A stretch of 64,000 nt of DNA, from NCBI GenBank assembly GCA_021234155.1, contig JAJEKV010000077.1, positions 4,951,849-5,015,848 of the forward strand, in the 5' to 3' direction. Position 1 is the first letter of the stretch; every line of letters begins with the position of its first letter. The DNA comes from Isoetes taiwanensis. Taxonomy: Eukaryota > Streptophyta > Lycopodiopsida > Isoetales > Isoetaceae. The notes below the pieces were generated by a model. That model saw only the letters and a list, made by a program, of their open reading frames with translations. It was not told where the DNA came from and ran no database searches. Below, piece after piece: positions 45,251 to 57,990 of this stretch. The translations under genes and the position numbers were made by a program.

Positions 45251-45947
45251 GGGTAATGATATGAAAAAGGGAACTTTGCTAAGCATAAATGTTACAGAAT
45301 GAATGACAAGCACCAATATAATGACAGATTGTAGAGCAATTGCGCGGAAAGAAGGGCAACAACGTAACATAATGTAAGCTTAGGCAAAATATGAGAAAGG
45401 ATGAATGTTGGGCATGAGAACAAATGAACCACAGGGTGCAAGGTGAGGTAAGGTTATGGTCAATGATATAGGGGAGACGAAGGGCGAGAGTGTCAAGGTT
45501 AGAGCGGAATTCTTGAGGTTGACGATATGACAAAGTGTGGCTAGCGAGAACAAAGGATCCAAAAAATGAAAAATCTGGACAAGGTTGCAATAAGAATGTA
45601 AAAAACGTCAACGGCAAGGATGGTATCCATAGATCATGCTTGTAGTAAAAAATGCAATGGAGTGTCAAACACAAATATGTCATAACCAAAAAGAAAATGA
45701 TAACCAAAGAGGACATATCCAATATAAAACCCATGCCACAAAAATGCAATGAAGTGCCAAATGCAAATAAGTCATATGCACATAAAGCAAGTATAAAAGA
45801 TGTGAAATGATATATGATACTAAAACTGCAAAAAACAACAACAAGACATACAATGTAAACTTAAAATTAGCCAAATAAAACGTACTTGTAACAAAAATGT
45901 GCAATGCATTTGGAAAGCAATATGAAAATGTTAACTGAAAGAGAAAA

Positions 45948-48900
45948 GGAAGGAAGGCAGGAAGGAAGGAAGGTTCTTTTATCGTCCATGGAGGCTGTCA
46001 GGCCTATGGGACCCAAATTACACGGGTGCAGCAAGTCCGTTGCTACCGGATTAAAAACCCCTTACGAGGGAAAACCATCGCAAGAACAAACCGCTGGCAG
46101 CCGCATAAATATACATATACACATGAATTCCCCGCACCTCGTAGGCGCCGAGGGGACAGAGGTGAGTCCGCAGATCCAAAACCTCCTAGAGGTAGGGAGC
46201 CGAGGGATCGGGCCCGGCCGCATCGAGTAGCTTCGCAAAGGCGCATCAGGTCACACCAAGAGGGCGAAGCAGCCCGGACCGACTATAGGCCGGACACCGA
46301 AGGCATGGCTTTCATCCTCAATAACCCCCGGGCCGGCAACACCGACAAAGCCTGCCCCGGCGCTCTCTCCAATCCACCGACCCGCCTCTCGCCGAAGATG
46401 GTGGGCCCCCGCTCAAATGGGACGGATGATCCCGCGCTTCTTCATGGGCAAACCGAGAACGCAGTGTAGAGCTGTGGGCCTCAAACTGTGGTGGGGGTTT
46501 ATGTGCTATTTGTAGTGTGTCATCTTTACCTATTCCGTGAGCATTGTGGTCCCGTGAGCTTCCCCAGAAAAACAAGAGTCCAAGTACCCCTCGGCCTTAT
46601 CCCGCAAGACGGTGGTACATTGGGACGCACCTATGTGCCTCTACGTTCCGCCAAGGCTAGCCACCGGGCTCTTTTGTCCTTCCAACAAGCCTTGAGTCGC
46701 GGGCTCACGCCACGCCAGAAAGCCAAGCTGCGGGAGCCGAAGTGTCGCTTTATGCTGGCCACCTTGTGGAAATAAACAATGTGTCTATCGAGGGTCGCTT
46801 TGCGAGGGGCATGAATCCCGTCTCCGCAACAAGATCCGATATGGAACGCGGGCTTGACCCCAAGTGCCCGCATCAAAAATGCCTTCGGACTCGCTCCAAG
46901 TCGTTCCAAGTCGCCAAAGACACCACTGGGCCCCACACCTCGACCCCATACAGAAGAACTGGCTCCACCGGTTCTGGGAACAAATGTGACTGGTGGCCCC
47001 AGTCATACAGCTCTGCCATGTGACTATTGTTTTGTATTACGTGTAGCGCCTTCCAACCTGCGGTCACCCGAAGGTGAATGGATGCATCCCAATACATTGA
47101 GGACGGAAATTCCACCCCCGCCATTTTGTAGCCGGGTATGACCTCTACCATCCGCCCCGCCGATAAGTGAGCCGGAGGCCGGATGATGTGAGGAGGATAT
47201 GAGAACCACCTTAGTCTTGGCCGGTTGACACGCATGCCCGCCGCCCGGCGTAATCGTGTCCAGGGCATCTAGATGTGCTCGCATGCCCTCCGTATGGGCC
47301 AAGAGGTCCACATCATCCGCATAGATGAGCCGCCGGACGACCGGGTGCAAGAGGTGTATACCGTCCCCCATTGGCGACAAGCAGGACTTCCAACCGGTCA
47401 ATGTAAAGTCAAAAGAGTGGGTGAGAGGACAACCTTGCCTAACTCCAATGCCGCCGGCAAATGACTGTCCTTAAGTTTGTACGCGGCATGTGCAGCTCTC
47501 GTGCAGTCACGTACCTATCGCTCTGCGTTAGATCCACGGAGCCCCGATGGTGCAATCACAAGCCCACAACTTTCCCCGGTACCGCGGTGAAAGCTTTTGC
47601 AAAGTCCACAAAACAATGAAGCAGTGTGTCCTCCCGACGGTTCCCTGGCTGTCCTCAACCAGGGCCCCGAGCGTGAAGATGTGATCAATGGTCGAATGTC
47701 AGTCGGAAGCCCGCTGGGTAAGTGCCATGATTTCCGTGCGCTCTGCCCTAACCGTTACCCGCTGTTCGAGAATGCCGCCAACTTTGACAAACACCGACCG
47801 ACCATGATGGTTCTGGTGACCGGACAAGTGTGGGTCCCGTGCCTTGTAGATCGGAACAACCCCGCACGCGGGTCCATGACCGGGAAAACCCTCTTTGCAA
47901 ATACCGTTGAACAAAGGTTTTTGGGGGCGGGCACCATGGCTGGCTCCCCGCCCACTTGAGCAACTCCGCTTGCGGCACCATCTAAGTCTGCCGCCTTCCC
48001 ATGAGCCAGGCACCGCAGCCCCCTCTTCGACATCTTCTTCGCGTGATCACCAGCGGTGGGCAATGTTGGGGGGCACATCCGTCCGTGTTCCGGGGGATCA
48101 TAAAGCCGTTGCGTGCACTGCTCCCATTGCTCGCCGTGATGTGATGTGCCCCGTAGGTCGTGGCCGGGCCTTTGGAGTACCTCGCGCTAGAAAGTTCTCG
48201 GGTGGGTGTCTAGTAGGCGAACATTTCTCCTTGGTGCCTTGCCGTACCTTGCCTTTGTTTCCTTGAGGAAGGCGCAGTAATGGCTGGTGGCTCGAGCTCG
48301 CGTGTCCCGGATCCACGATGAGGCGGAGGCGCTGGCGTATGCCGTTCCTTACACTCAAGCATCAAACCCCTCGTTACGCGGAAAGGTTGAGACCTCTAAT
48401 CTCGGGCGTGGGGAGGTCTCCCAAAGCGCCTGTCGGCTCGCTCGGTGAGCTCAAACGGGGCCTGGTTTCTTTTGCTCGCCTCCAAGGTGTGGGCCCGCTA
48501 ACCCGCGGGGAGTGGCTTCGCGAGCATGTACGGAACCCTCGCTGCCATAATCCAAGCTAACCGCAGGTCGGGCAAGGTGATGCTACCGGCCGTGATGGGG
48601 GCCGTGCCAGCCTCACATAGAGTGGGAGGTGATCTCGAGTCGCCTCCTCATCCCGACCGCCCGTGCCACGCGGAAAATGGTCGACAAGGTGTACATCCCG
48701 TGTAAAACCACTATGACATAATCCACGCACACTGGATTCCGCCGCCGCGGATTGTCCCTTGGCTCGGCAAGTGTACCCGTGGGAAGAGGGACATTGTGGT
48801 AGGCCATTGCATATGAGCAGGTCAAAGATACCACACATCAGAGCAATTGTTCCGCCAAGCTGGTGACCGGACCGCTATCCGAAAGTGCCGCGGGGAAGCC

Positions 48901-49215
48901 GCCTCGCGGGACGCAATCGCAAAGACGCCATCCGCGTGAGGGGGTCCAAACCGCATGGCCTGCTCCACCCTCGCCCCAAGCATTGAAGTCTCCAAGGAGC
49001 ATGACTCGCCCCATCCGCCAGGCCGCCAGATGTCATCATATAGACGGCATACGGGTCCATCCCGGCCCACCTCCCAGTGGTGGCCGTGGATAGAAGGGAC
49101 TCCTCTCGCGATGGGGAAAGTAGCAAGCGCCTAGGAAGAGAGGATCGCCAGGGAGGTGGTGCACCCGGACCCACAAGTAGCGGTTATGTCTCCGGCCGCT
49201 TCCTCGGAGGGAAAA
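45948..49215 (-). mobile_element. T-LINE copy 5: 3.3-kb, 5'-truncated, nested in family E
   Basis: The GGAA-type 3' end (45948-45975, one unit altered to GGCA) is followed by the T-LINE 3' UTR, C-terminal region, RT and most of the endonuclease (LLGDFNAW near 48980, DHLPLYV near 48630). The copy stops inside the endonuclease before the VVSWN motif. It is diverged from copies 1 and 4 and keeps better motifs. Family E sequence resumes to the right at about 49280, and the 50.6-kb E copy shows the empty site. Confidence 0.85.
46873..47990 (-). pseudogene. T-LINE copy 5 reverse transcriptase
   Basis: Frames 48078-47755 (motif 1), 47401-47024 and 47268-46873. The best-preserved RT of the family: LIYADDVDLLAHTEGM is an intact YADD motif C, followed by motif D (KTKVVLISS). 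A connector then leads to PVLLYGVEVWG and NDLERVRRHF, the conserved segment after the thumb. Frame changes within about 47200-47270 and upstream of 47400 break it. Confidence 0.75.
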
Positions 49216-52200
49216 CAAAATGTGCCAAGGCTACCCTGCAGAGTAAAAAAGCAACCCCACCGCGTCCACGCCTCCTCGTTAGTTGTGGATGAGATGCGGA
49301 AGGAAATTTGATAACATGTCGAAACATATGAATAGATGCCCCAGTATAAATAACACTTACCAGAAGGGGAATGAGGTTGAGGTAAAGGTGGAGCCATGGG
49401 AGTGCAAAGTCAAGAGGAAGGTCAAGAAAAAAAGTGAAATTGAAGGCAAATCAGATTCCCTAACGAGGAGGTTCACAAAGTGCGCGGAATGTGCGTGAAC
49501 AAGAATGGGAGAGCGAAGGTGGAGATTAAGAGTAGGCAAAATGGAGTCAAGCTAGCAGAATAGAAGCGGGCAGTAATGCAGCTAATTAACGACGGTTTGA
49601 AAAAATGGAAAGCACGTCCTAAAAGTGGAATTCGCTCTCAAGATCCAAGTGAGGCCCCTGATATCGGTAAGAGGGTAGAGTAAACAACTGTCAATATCAA
49701 ACTCACTTTCATACGAAAAATATGTACAGTGTGAAGTTAAAGCAAGTACCTAAAGCTCAAATGATGCATTTAAGCCCAAATGATGCGTTTAAACTCAAAG
49801 ATGTATGATGAGTATGCACACAATATGTAAACACACAAAAGATAAATTCAATAACAAACCTAGGTGCAATAATGGACAACTCGAGACATGTATCCCTGGA
49901 GATTTGGCCCAAATACAAAAAAATAAAGCCACGACTGCCAACCTCGAGAAAATATGTAAAAGAAGCATGCGATCCAAAAGCGAACCAGATCACCTAATAT
50001 GTAATGACAAAATTCAAATCCAAGTGGAAGTACAGATGCAGAAAATGGAATTTAGGATAGGCAAAATACGTGCAAATATAGAAGAGAAATAAATAGAAAA
50101 TAGTGGATAAATATTTCCATGACCAAAATCAACACAAAAAAACGTATATTCTAAATACTCCGAATAAGAAATCACAAAAATATCTAGATGAATGAGGCAA
50201 GACTAACTCTCGAAAAGCATGATATACGTGCAAAAAGATCTCAATAGCCAGCTAGAAATGGACTCCCCAAGACAATTAGAATCAGGCAAGACTAGCACAA
50301 TGCACAAAATTAGAATGCGTTCAATACAATACCTCGTGCACAACAACTCAGTATACTCCACATCTAGATAAAAAAAAATGATCCAATAGAAACCCATGTC
50401 AAAATTTGCAATGGAGTGCCAAACAAAAATATTTGGCATATCCAGGTAAAAGGAAATAGCAAATATATAAATGAAGTATAACAATAGTGCCAAAATAATC
50501 TAAAAATGTAAAGAACAACTTCAAGAACGCGATGCCAAACTACAAGTGGCGAAATAGGACGTGTTTGTGACAAATAATGCAATGCAATGCACTTTGAAAA
50601 CAATACGGAAATGAGGAATAAAAGAGAAACGACAGTGTTAAATGAGATGTCATAAGGAAAATAAGACCACAGGCTTAGAGCAATGAGTAGATGCCGCAAT
50701 ATGAATAGTACAGTTAAAAAATAAGGGAAGAGGTTGAGGTAGAAGTGGCGGACATATCATCACAAATCAAGAGGAAGGTCAAGACGGGAGATTAAATTTG
50801 GATCACATCATGGATCAAACAAAAAGGAGGCTTAAGTCTGAAGAAAAGTAAGAAGGCGATGCACAAGCAGTTTAGGTCAAATGTGAGGCCGAAGTCAAGG
50901 TGAGGTTATAGCCAAGGGAAAGGAGAAAGGGAAGGTCAACAATGCTTGAGGTCCCGGTTGCATGCCAGGAGGTGAGCCATATGGTAGAATGAGAAAAGAA
51001 AAGAACAAGTGAAACATAATGACTACATAAAATGACGTATCGGCAGTAAAGCTAGTGCCGTACAGATGGTCTGCAATAATAAAGCAAAAGAGATAATGGA
51101 CATGTGAAATTAAATGACAACAACATGACTATGTAAAGTGACATAGTGTAAGTAAAGCTATGCATGGAAAGAGTAGCTGACTGCGAATAGAACAAAGTGG
51201 GGCGAACGTAAGTAAAGAATCGCCCAAATACATAAAATTGGTGTTGTGTACGCAAGAAAAGATATGTTGAGTCTGAAAAATGAAAAAACCCACCTAACAA
51301 CATAACATGTCATCCACTTGCCAAGAACATAGAACGCAACTTCGATAAGTTTCAATGTTACATGATGAAGGACAATCGCCAACATAAGGCCAGATCTCAA
51401 AGCAATGTCTCCAAAAAGGACAACAAAGTAACGTGTTTTAAGCGCAAGCACACATACGAGAAAGAGGAATGCAAGCCAATGAAACAATGCAACAAAACCT
51501 CGCACAAGGTCCCAAAATAGAAAGGTACCCACACGCATGTATCTAGACAAAATTGAATAAGCCAACCAAAAGGACTCGGTGAAAGAAAAGGTTCAAATGA
51601 ATATTTACAAATGAATAAGTGTTAGTTAAGGAAATGATAGCTGGTTATAGGTAGATATATGGCATGTTGACAAACTAATGGTTAAGATAAGGAGCGGTAA
51701 TGTATTGTTAATGATGCATAGAGATAAAGGCGGCTGCATGGCGAAAATGAACCCCTGGAAAGCAAGTTGTTCTAGATACAAGTGCATTGAAGAACACAGT
51801 GGCAAAACTACAATGGTGGAGTTTGAGGTTGCGAAGCTTCCATCCCTAAGTTAATGGCAATAGACCAAGGAAAGTGTTAGTGGAAACATTGATCAAAGCC
51901 AACCAAATGAAAATAACATACCACCTCGAGCTCATTTTCTAACTAGAAGATGAAAAAATATAAGACCTCCAAGAAAAGACAGATGAGTCTATATAAGAAG
52001 AATAGTGCCATTGATCTAGCAACAACATTTTATCTCCTACGTGCACAATGATGGTCCACCATAATAATGCACAAGAAAAAAACATACAAAGCAATTTTTG
52101 AAGCACGACAATATGTGTCTTTCAACAAGGAAGGAAATGCCCAAGAAAATACATCAAGTTAACTCCAAAAAATGAAAAGAAAATAACAGTATTAGGGGGA

Positions 52201-52794
52201 CCGAGTGGAGATCGAGTTTAAAGTCGAGGTCGAGGTCAAAGACATAGCCAAAATGGATAAAGAGGGCAAGCACACATGACTAGGTTAAAAACAATGACTC
52301 ATTGAATTGGCAGCGGTCAAGCTTGTTCTAATATGAGAGGATCAAAAACATAAGTTGGCAAGAGGAGCCTAGTTAAAGCTATCTATTATGAGAGGATAAA
52401 AATATAAGTGGACAAGATGAGGCCCGCGAAAGCGAAGTCTGTACGATGACTAGAAGATAAGAAGCATACGTTAGCGGGAATATTAAATTTAACCAACAAA
52501 AGCTAAAAAAAAATGGATTGACAGTACCATAGCTCGAACTCTCATCTATAAGGTGACAAACCTACACCTTAACAAGAACACTATATTTTTACATTTGTTA
52601 TTATGTAAAATGGAATTCTATAAATGTGTAAAATGGAAAAAGGGCAACTAAACTTGTCTGTGCAAAATCCGAACAACAGAAGGAAGCGCAGAGCGCACCT
52701 GGAGAAAGCGGAGCAGCATGCATGGCCAGGTTAAGAACAGTTAAAATTGATGGAGTATACCGAGATGAGATGATTTGTCAGAGTAAGCTGAGTT

Positions 52795-53305
52795 GCCCAA
52801 GTCTTTATGAATTGATTCTATTATGACGAATCCGCCCTGCATGCAACCAAATACCACAAAGAGAGATACCGGTGTCACTGTGAGGAATCAACCGTCTATT
52901 ATCTGTGCAAAATACAAAAAGCAATCGAGGGATTCCATCCGAAAAAACAATCTGGACCAGAGATGCATGCGAGAAACGCTACTCCTTCAATTGACATGCA
53001 ATCAGCCAGCATGCACGAGGCAATTGTGCTAAGGAAGAATGAATCACGCATGCAAAATGCATAGAAAACTGGCAAAGCAAGATGAATACTTCCAAGATGC
53101 CTGAGCTGCCCAAGTCTCGAAGAATTGATTCGATTCGGCGAATCCGCCCTGCATGCAACAAAATACCACAAAGAAAGATAACAGGGCCGCCTTTAAACCG
53201 TTGGTGTTCCTGTGAGGAAATCAACCGTCTGCTATCTGTGCAAAATACGAAAAGCAATCGAGGGGTTCCATCCCTAAAAAGCAATTTGGACTAGATATGC
53301 ATATA
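52795..53305. repeat. Imperfect direct duplication, two ~190-bp copies
   Basis: Copies at about 52795-52990 and 53103-53305 share atccgccctgcatgcaac, aaataccacaaag, tcaaccgtct.ctatctgtgc and caatcgaggg.ttccatcc. The spacing is about 308 bp. A minus-strand frame crosses each copy without a recognisable domain. Confidence 0.7.
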
Positions 53306-53360
53306 GGTATAGAAGCTCCTCCCGTCGTGCCTATGGTGGCGAACATGAACGTGTAAACAT

Positions 53361-53372
53361 GCTCTGATACCA
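53361..53372 (-). other. tRNA-Met-type primer binding site, LTR relic
   Basis: gctctgatacca on the plus strand is TGGTATCAGAGC on the minus strand, complementary to initiator tRNA-Met and the usual copia primer site. The next two bases, TG at 53373, would be the complement of an LTR's terminal CA. The LTR would then extend to the right from 53373 and the internal region to the left. No gag or pol is recognised, so this is a relic or chance. Confidence 0.4.
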
Positions 53373-53892
53373 TGTCCCACACGCGCAACTCAGGTGTACC
53401 AACAACAATGTTATGCTTTGTTAGGAACTCAGGAAGCTCGTAATCACCAACTGCGTCATGTGGAATCGATGCCCAAGCCTTAAACCGTCTCCCATCACAA
53501 ACACCAATGTGTGTGATGCCTCCTGGCGTGAAGCAAGTTCCCCTGCATGTATACTTAGAGGGGAACTTTTTTTACTCCAACACAGCAACACGCCAGCGTG
53601 TGTTATCAACTATCGCATAACTCCCTACAATAATAAGATATCATTTCAGAAAAATATAGGAAACATGCATTGATGAACTTCTTAATAAATGATAGAATAT
53701 CCTATTAAGAAGCATATAAGCAATTGTTATTGTTGGAACTAACAAATCTCACACTCACCATCCCTACGATGTACATGAACTATCGCCCTTGGCTTAGGAT
53801 TTCCAAGTTCCCGAGGTACAAAAGGTGTGTAGGGCTTCATGAAAACCTTTGAAAAAAAACACATATACATGCAATATATGGACATTACAACG

Positions 53893-54727
53893 TTAGTCGA
53901 GGACATGCCACTTACCTCCATCACAAAGCATCCGTGTAAACCATGTTCCTTGTGAACCTTGAGACTGTAGTGGCGTCTTCTTGAGGCATGGATGGTGGGT
54001 CTTTGATAGCAACCCGAATTTCTTGTCGATTTTGTACCCTTGAGAATGCCACATATAATTGTCCATGCGTAAAGACAGGCTTTGGAAGATATATCCCCAC
54101 CTTATGCATTGTCCGTACAGGACTTTGTTTATGGTCATGGCAAAGCCGGCCGCAAAGGGAATTGCACCCTTTCAAACTGAAATGGCAAACCTGAATCGGT
54201 AGGCACAATTGGAATGCGTGATAGGAGCAGAGTATCACCAACGTGTGTCCCAGTTACTATCTCTGCCTCAATGACACGTCTTCCCAGCTTTCGTATAATC
54301 AATCGTGTTCCATTGCACATCCCCTTCTTGAATGATGTAGACCTCAACAACATTACAATCATTCCCACCTTCAGGTTTAGCTCGTGGGGCGGTACACCAC
54401 TTGGAGTTTGTGCATTAAGAAACTCAATGGGATATAGACACGCTGGCGGCCATCGGTCTATGATTCGATCAGCACTAAAGTAATCTGTCGTCTCTCCAAG
54501 GATCAGAGACGCCACCTTCTTATTGATCTCATCAACAAAATAATTCAAAGGCGATAGTATAGCACGATGTGTCCAGAAAATCACTTCTTTCCAGTTCTGT
54601 TGGATATCAGGAAATATGTCCTGAATTAAATCGTCCATATCATCTGAGCCAAGACATATATCCTGCGGGAGATGCACCATATCAACACCCTTCTCCGGAA
54701 ATGTTGGTTCACGCCCATCTCCTATAC
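53893..54727 (-). pseudogene. Helitron helicase C-terminal part
   Basis: After the one-base shift the protein continues as DYLLSIGDGREP into the frame 54680-54135 (PFQFERVQFPLRPA). AMTINK is followed by a damaged SQGQT motif (about 54110), where the frame shifts again into MHKVGIYLPKPVFTHGQLYV and AFSRV (54107-54020). HGQLYVAFSRV is the last SF1 helicase motif. The final residues run to about 53921. Confidence 0.8.
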
Positions 54728-56361
54728 TTAATAAGTAGTCAGCAAATGCTTGTTGTCAAGCGCATCTAAACCCAATGCGTTCATGACGCGCATGTTGATT
54801 GTCAGTTTGTATTCTCTCACACTGTCCCAGATATATGAATGCTTTAGAGAGGCTTCTACAATCTGCGCGCGCAAACCATTAGGAACCACTGGTAGTATTT
54901 GTCGGAAGTCCCCTCCCAATAGCATTGGAATCCCACCGAAAGGGGTCTGCTCATTGCCCATCACATCTCTTAGTGTCCTATCCACTGCCTCAAATATCCA
55001 CTTATGCATCATTGGCGCCTCGTCCCATACAATCAACCGACATGATCGAATGAGTCTTGCCAATTCTGACTGCCTTGGAATGTTGCAGGTAGACGCTTCA
55101 TGTGCCCCTATGGGTATCTTGAAACGTGAATGAGCTGTTCGACCACCTTGCAATAACACTGACGCAATGCCAGAAGATGCAACTGCTAGAGCAATCCAAC
55201 CCCTTGCACGCACATACCCTAGGAGAGTGTTATATAGATATGTTTTTCCGGTTCCCCCAGGGCCATTTACAAAGAAGACCCCACCACCGGTCTTATCGAT
55301 CACATGGTTGAGAACAGCATCATAAACTGCCCGTTGATCAATGTTCAACTTCTCAGAATCGGATAGGACTTTATCCATACTCACATAGAACATTTCCTCT
55401 TGGAATAGTGTGGTTGTGTCTAGCACACTTTCTGGTAAGTTGAAGCCCATTTCTGCTAGGCTCCTTCCAACTGATTGCATGTGATCCTCCACATCCATTA
55501 ACGCCAGGTCAATAGCATACTGACTCAGTTGACCTGTCTTAGAATAAGCATCATAAGCAGTTTGGTCTAGGAAATCCTCAACCATCCAATATTCCAACTC
55601 CTTCCAAATATCAAGTGGATACAATGGGTTACATTCCAACAGAATTGAAGCAAATAAGTGTCGCAATTGACGTGGCATATTCCATGATGATGCTTCTCGT
55701 AGGCATTCTAACCACTCTGAATTATCATTCACAATCATTCGCTTGATGCATGCATTCTTGAATGTCTCACACAAATGACCGTCAACAGTTCTCAAATCTT
55801 CAAAACACGTAGCTCCTGGTACATTGCTTAGCAACATCCGCAAATAAAATCGTTCGCCCTGTGAGGGAGTCACAAAGTACATTCTACCCACAGATGGCAT
55901 AACCTGAATACGCTGACGAATTGTCCATTTGTATGTTGCTTTGCTCCAAGTAAAGCTCTTGGGAAAGTCATGGTACAACAAAGTTCGGGATACTGGGTAT
56001 TCATTTGCAGCATTCACCTTAAACCAACCCATGAGAGTGGTGTCATGTGCGTTGTTAACCACTTCATCTAAGTCTGCATTCTCATCGAACAGTATTGGTT
56101 GCTCATTAGGAAGGTGGACTGCCAATCGCACGACATGAGGATTCTGTTCTTGCAATCCAAACTTGAATAACCGCCATGCGCCCTCAGAGGCAGAATAGTA
56201 TTTGGCATTGACATATTGCTGAACTTCATCATGGTCATCTGTTATAGTGCTCGAAGTAGTGACACTCTCTTCAGAACCTTGTCCTAAGTTCACTGATATC
56301 ATGTCTGGACCCTTGTAAATATACTTGTATAAGTATTTGACTCCTTTAATATGAGCACATA
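54728..56361 (-). pseudogene. Helitron Rep tyrosines and Pif1-like helicase
   Basis: The frame includes NVEICAHIKG and YLYKYIYKGPD at 56355-56310, the two-tyrosine Rep motif, then a linker and an SF1B helicase. Helicase motifs: GPGGTGKTYLYNTLL (Walker A, about 55240), VASSGIAS, VWDEAPM (Walker B, about 55030), GGDFRQILPVV (about 54900) and NMRVMNALG. The frame is lost at NKH after a one-base deletion (about 54755), giving an early stop at 54728. Confidence 0.85.
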
Positions 56362-56363
56362 TC

Positions 56364-56921
56364 TCAACATTGATATGGCATCCAGTCCATGTTCATGCCA
56401 TCTCGATAGACAGTTCTCCCATCATTTCTACGTCTATAGAGTGGGTACCCATTGCTAACCATAGTCTGCTCCGAAAATTGCTTTGGGTATCCTTTACTGC
56501 ACACTCCATCAACCATACAGGGAGCATTAGAATGTGTAGGGCCACATGGGCCATGCATCATCTGACGTGTCACCACCTCATACAACTCAGGATCGGATTC
56601 CTTATCTGGAATCTCTGCAGAAATCACGTTATCTATATCCTCGACTGTCAGTGGTTTGTCCTCCTGGAACAATATGCTAAGAAGATGAACATGAGGAAGG
56701 CCTCTTTTTTGGAACTCAATGACATGTATCCGGGCAGAAATGCGGCCAAATATGCCATGGTGTGACACAATCTCTAATAGCTCCTTCAACTTTAAGTAGA
56801 AGACACGGGCTACTAAATCAGGTCTGTCGGAAGGGTCCTGGCCATTTATGAGATCCCTAGTGATTTCGGGCCACTTTGGGTTGGCGATCATAGTGATGAA
56901 CAAATCTCGTCGGCCAAGCTC
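56364..56921 (-). pseudogene. Helitron Rep (HUH) nuclease domain
   Basis: Continues in the same frame after the TGA. It contains ANPKWPEI and IEFQKRGLPHVHLL, the HUH metal-binding motif, followed by CSKGYPKQFSEQT. The frame ends at 56364 after MDWMPYQC. The expected continuation to the catalytic tyrosines is found one base out of frame at 56361-56300, after a loss of about ten residues. Confidence 0.85.
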
Positions 56922-57878
56922 TCAAACAATTGCCATCGCATCTTGGTAGAGTTGAGTCATGTAACGTGTGCTTCCAATAAATGTTGCTGGTAGAATGACA
57001 CAACGCCCAATGGAATTCCCGTCGTGCCCAGTGGAATCCACAATATCACTATACAATTCACTACGTAGTTGAGCTTGATTTAGTTGCACCCACCCCAATC
57101 TTGACTGCCACATCTTAGCAAACATGTCACAGATGTACTCATGGAATAACCTCCCAGCCATATGCAACGGTGATACTGTGCCACTGCGCACCTGTAGATG
57201 ATACTTATAGAATTGCAAGATAGTTACGCCCTTTGATCTATTCACCTGTTGGATCCCTGTATGCCAGCCATCCGTTCCATAGGGGAAGAGGAGTGCAAAG
57301 TGTAGAGCATCATATGATGAATGTAGTGCGTCAATATGCCTGATTCCTCCTTCTTTAGAATGCACCACAATGTCTCTAAGGTTGTCTTCTGGGCCAGAGT
57401 CAACTGGCATTAATATTGCTATCTCATTTGCAGACGGAGCATTATATTGTCGTCTACGTGAATCTTGTAGATTTGCACTTGGAATCCGAAGACGCATATC
57501 AATAGCTGGATTTCCTCGCATGACCTCAGCCGCTGAGAGAAATATACGAACAAAGGGGTTTACATCTGCCATCATGTGTTGAAGGCACGCCATTGTATCA
57601 CGTCGCGTACCACCACTGAATGATGTATGACGATCTAGCTGCAATTCGTCCCCATCCATGATATAAATTTGTGCGAAGCACGGACCATTGTCCTGGCTAC
57701 CAGGCAGCAAAGTCCCCATCATGTGACACATGCGGCCATTCACTCTGAACGTGTACGCACCTCCAATGGAGTTTGCCAAAGAGGCATCGAGTTTGACTGC
57801 TAATGAGGCAAATGCAAGAGCGTTGTTATATTTTCTAATACCAGATCGGAAGTCTGTTGCCCCTTGAAGTGGCAACAT
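56922..57878 (-). pseudogene. Helitron N-terminal domain
   Basis: A 318-codon frame beginning near KYNNALAFASLAVKLDASL and containing FRVNGRMCHMMGTLLP and HFALLFPYGTDGWH, the conserved Helitron-like N-terminal domain. It ends in a TGA (56922-56924) after LYQDAMAIV. The downstream frame continues without a shift as ELGRRDLFITM, so the stop replaces an Arg codon by a single C-to-T change. Some N-terminal residues (PPILRIFF type) lie in another frame up to about 57990. Confidence 0.85.
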
Positions 57879-57990
57879 GAAGAAAAGATGAAGATATGAA
57901 GAAAATTCTAAGTATTGGAGGAGCTATTAAGGAAAGGTATCAGGCTGAAAGAGAATCTAGGCCAGGTGAGCACCCTTGCCAAATCCTTTA

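Larger units (their letters stand above)
45250..52790. repeat. Purine-rich, low-complexity direct repeats (family E)
   Basis: Long A/G-rich plus strand. The block at 45640-45935 (gcaatggagtgycaaa, later gcaatgca..tttggaaa) matches 50395-50610. The block at 49310-49420 (gaatagatgcc, then gaggttgaggta and caagaggaaggtcaag) matches 50680-50790. The block at 45285-45400 matches 51340-51440. Copies are strongly diverged. The minus-strand hydrophobic frames (45279-45749, 50203-50699, 51052-51565) are by-products of the composition. Nothing recognisable is seen at 51600-52790. Confidence 0.5.
53893..57990 (-). mobile_element. Autonomous-type Helitron coding region, degenerate
   Basis: A single Rep/helicase gene on the minus strand, about 4 kb, in the order N-terminal Helitron domain, HUH/Y2 Rep nuclease, Pif1-like SF1 helicase. 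Lesions are few: one stop, one frameshift plus small deletion at the Rep Tyr region, a one-base shift in the helicase and a shift at the last helicase motif. Helitrons move by rolling-circle transposition. The 5' TC and 3' CTRR-hairpin ends could not be placed with confidence. Confidence 0.85.

Noticed and set aside
45279-45749. A 156-codon hydrophobic minus-strand frame, like a membrane protein
   Set aside because: It arises from purine-rich, low-complexity plus-strand DNA; similar hydrophobic frames occur throughout the family E repeats with no conserved motifs.
53553-53600. acacgc/gcgtgt hairpin near TTAG as the Helitron 3' end
   Set aside because: The spacing between hairpin and terminus is about 33 bases instead of about 10, and no supporting copy is available.
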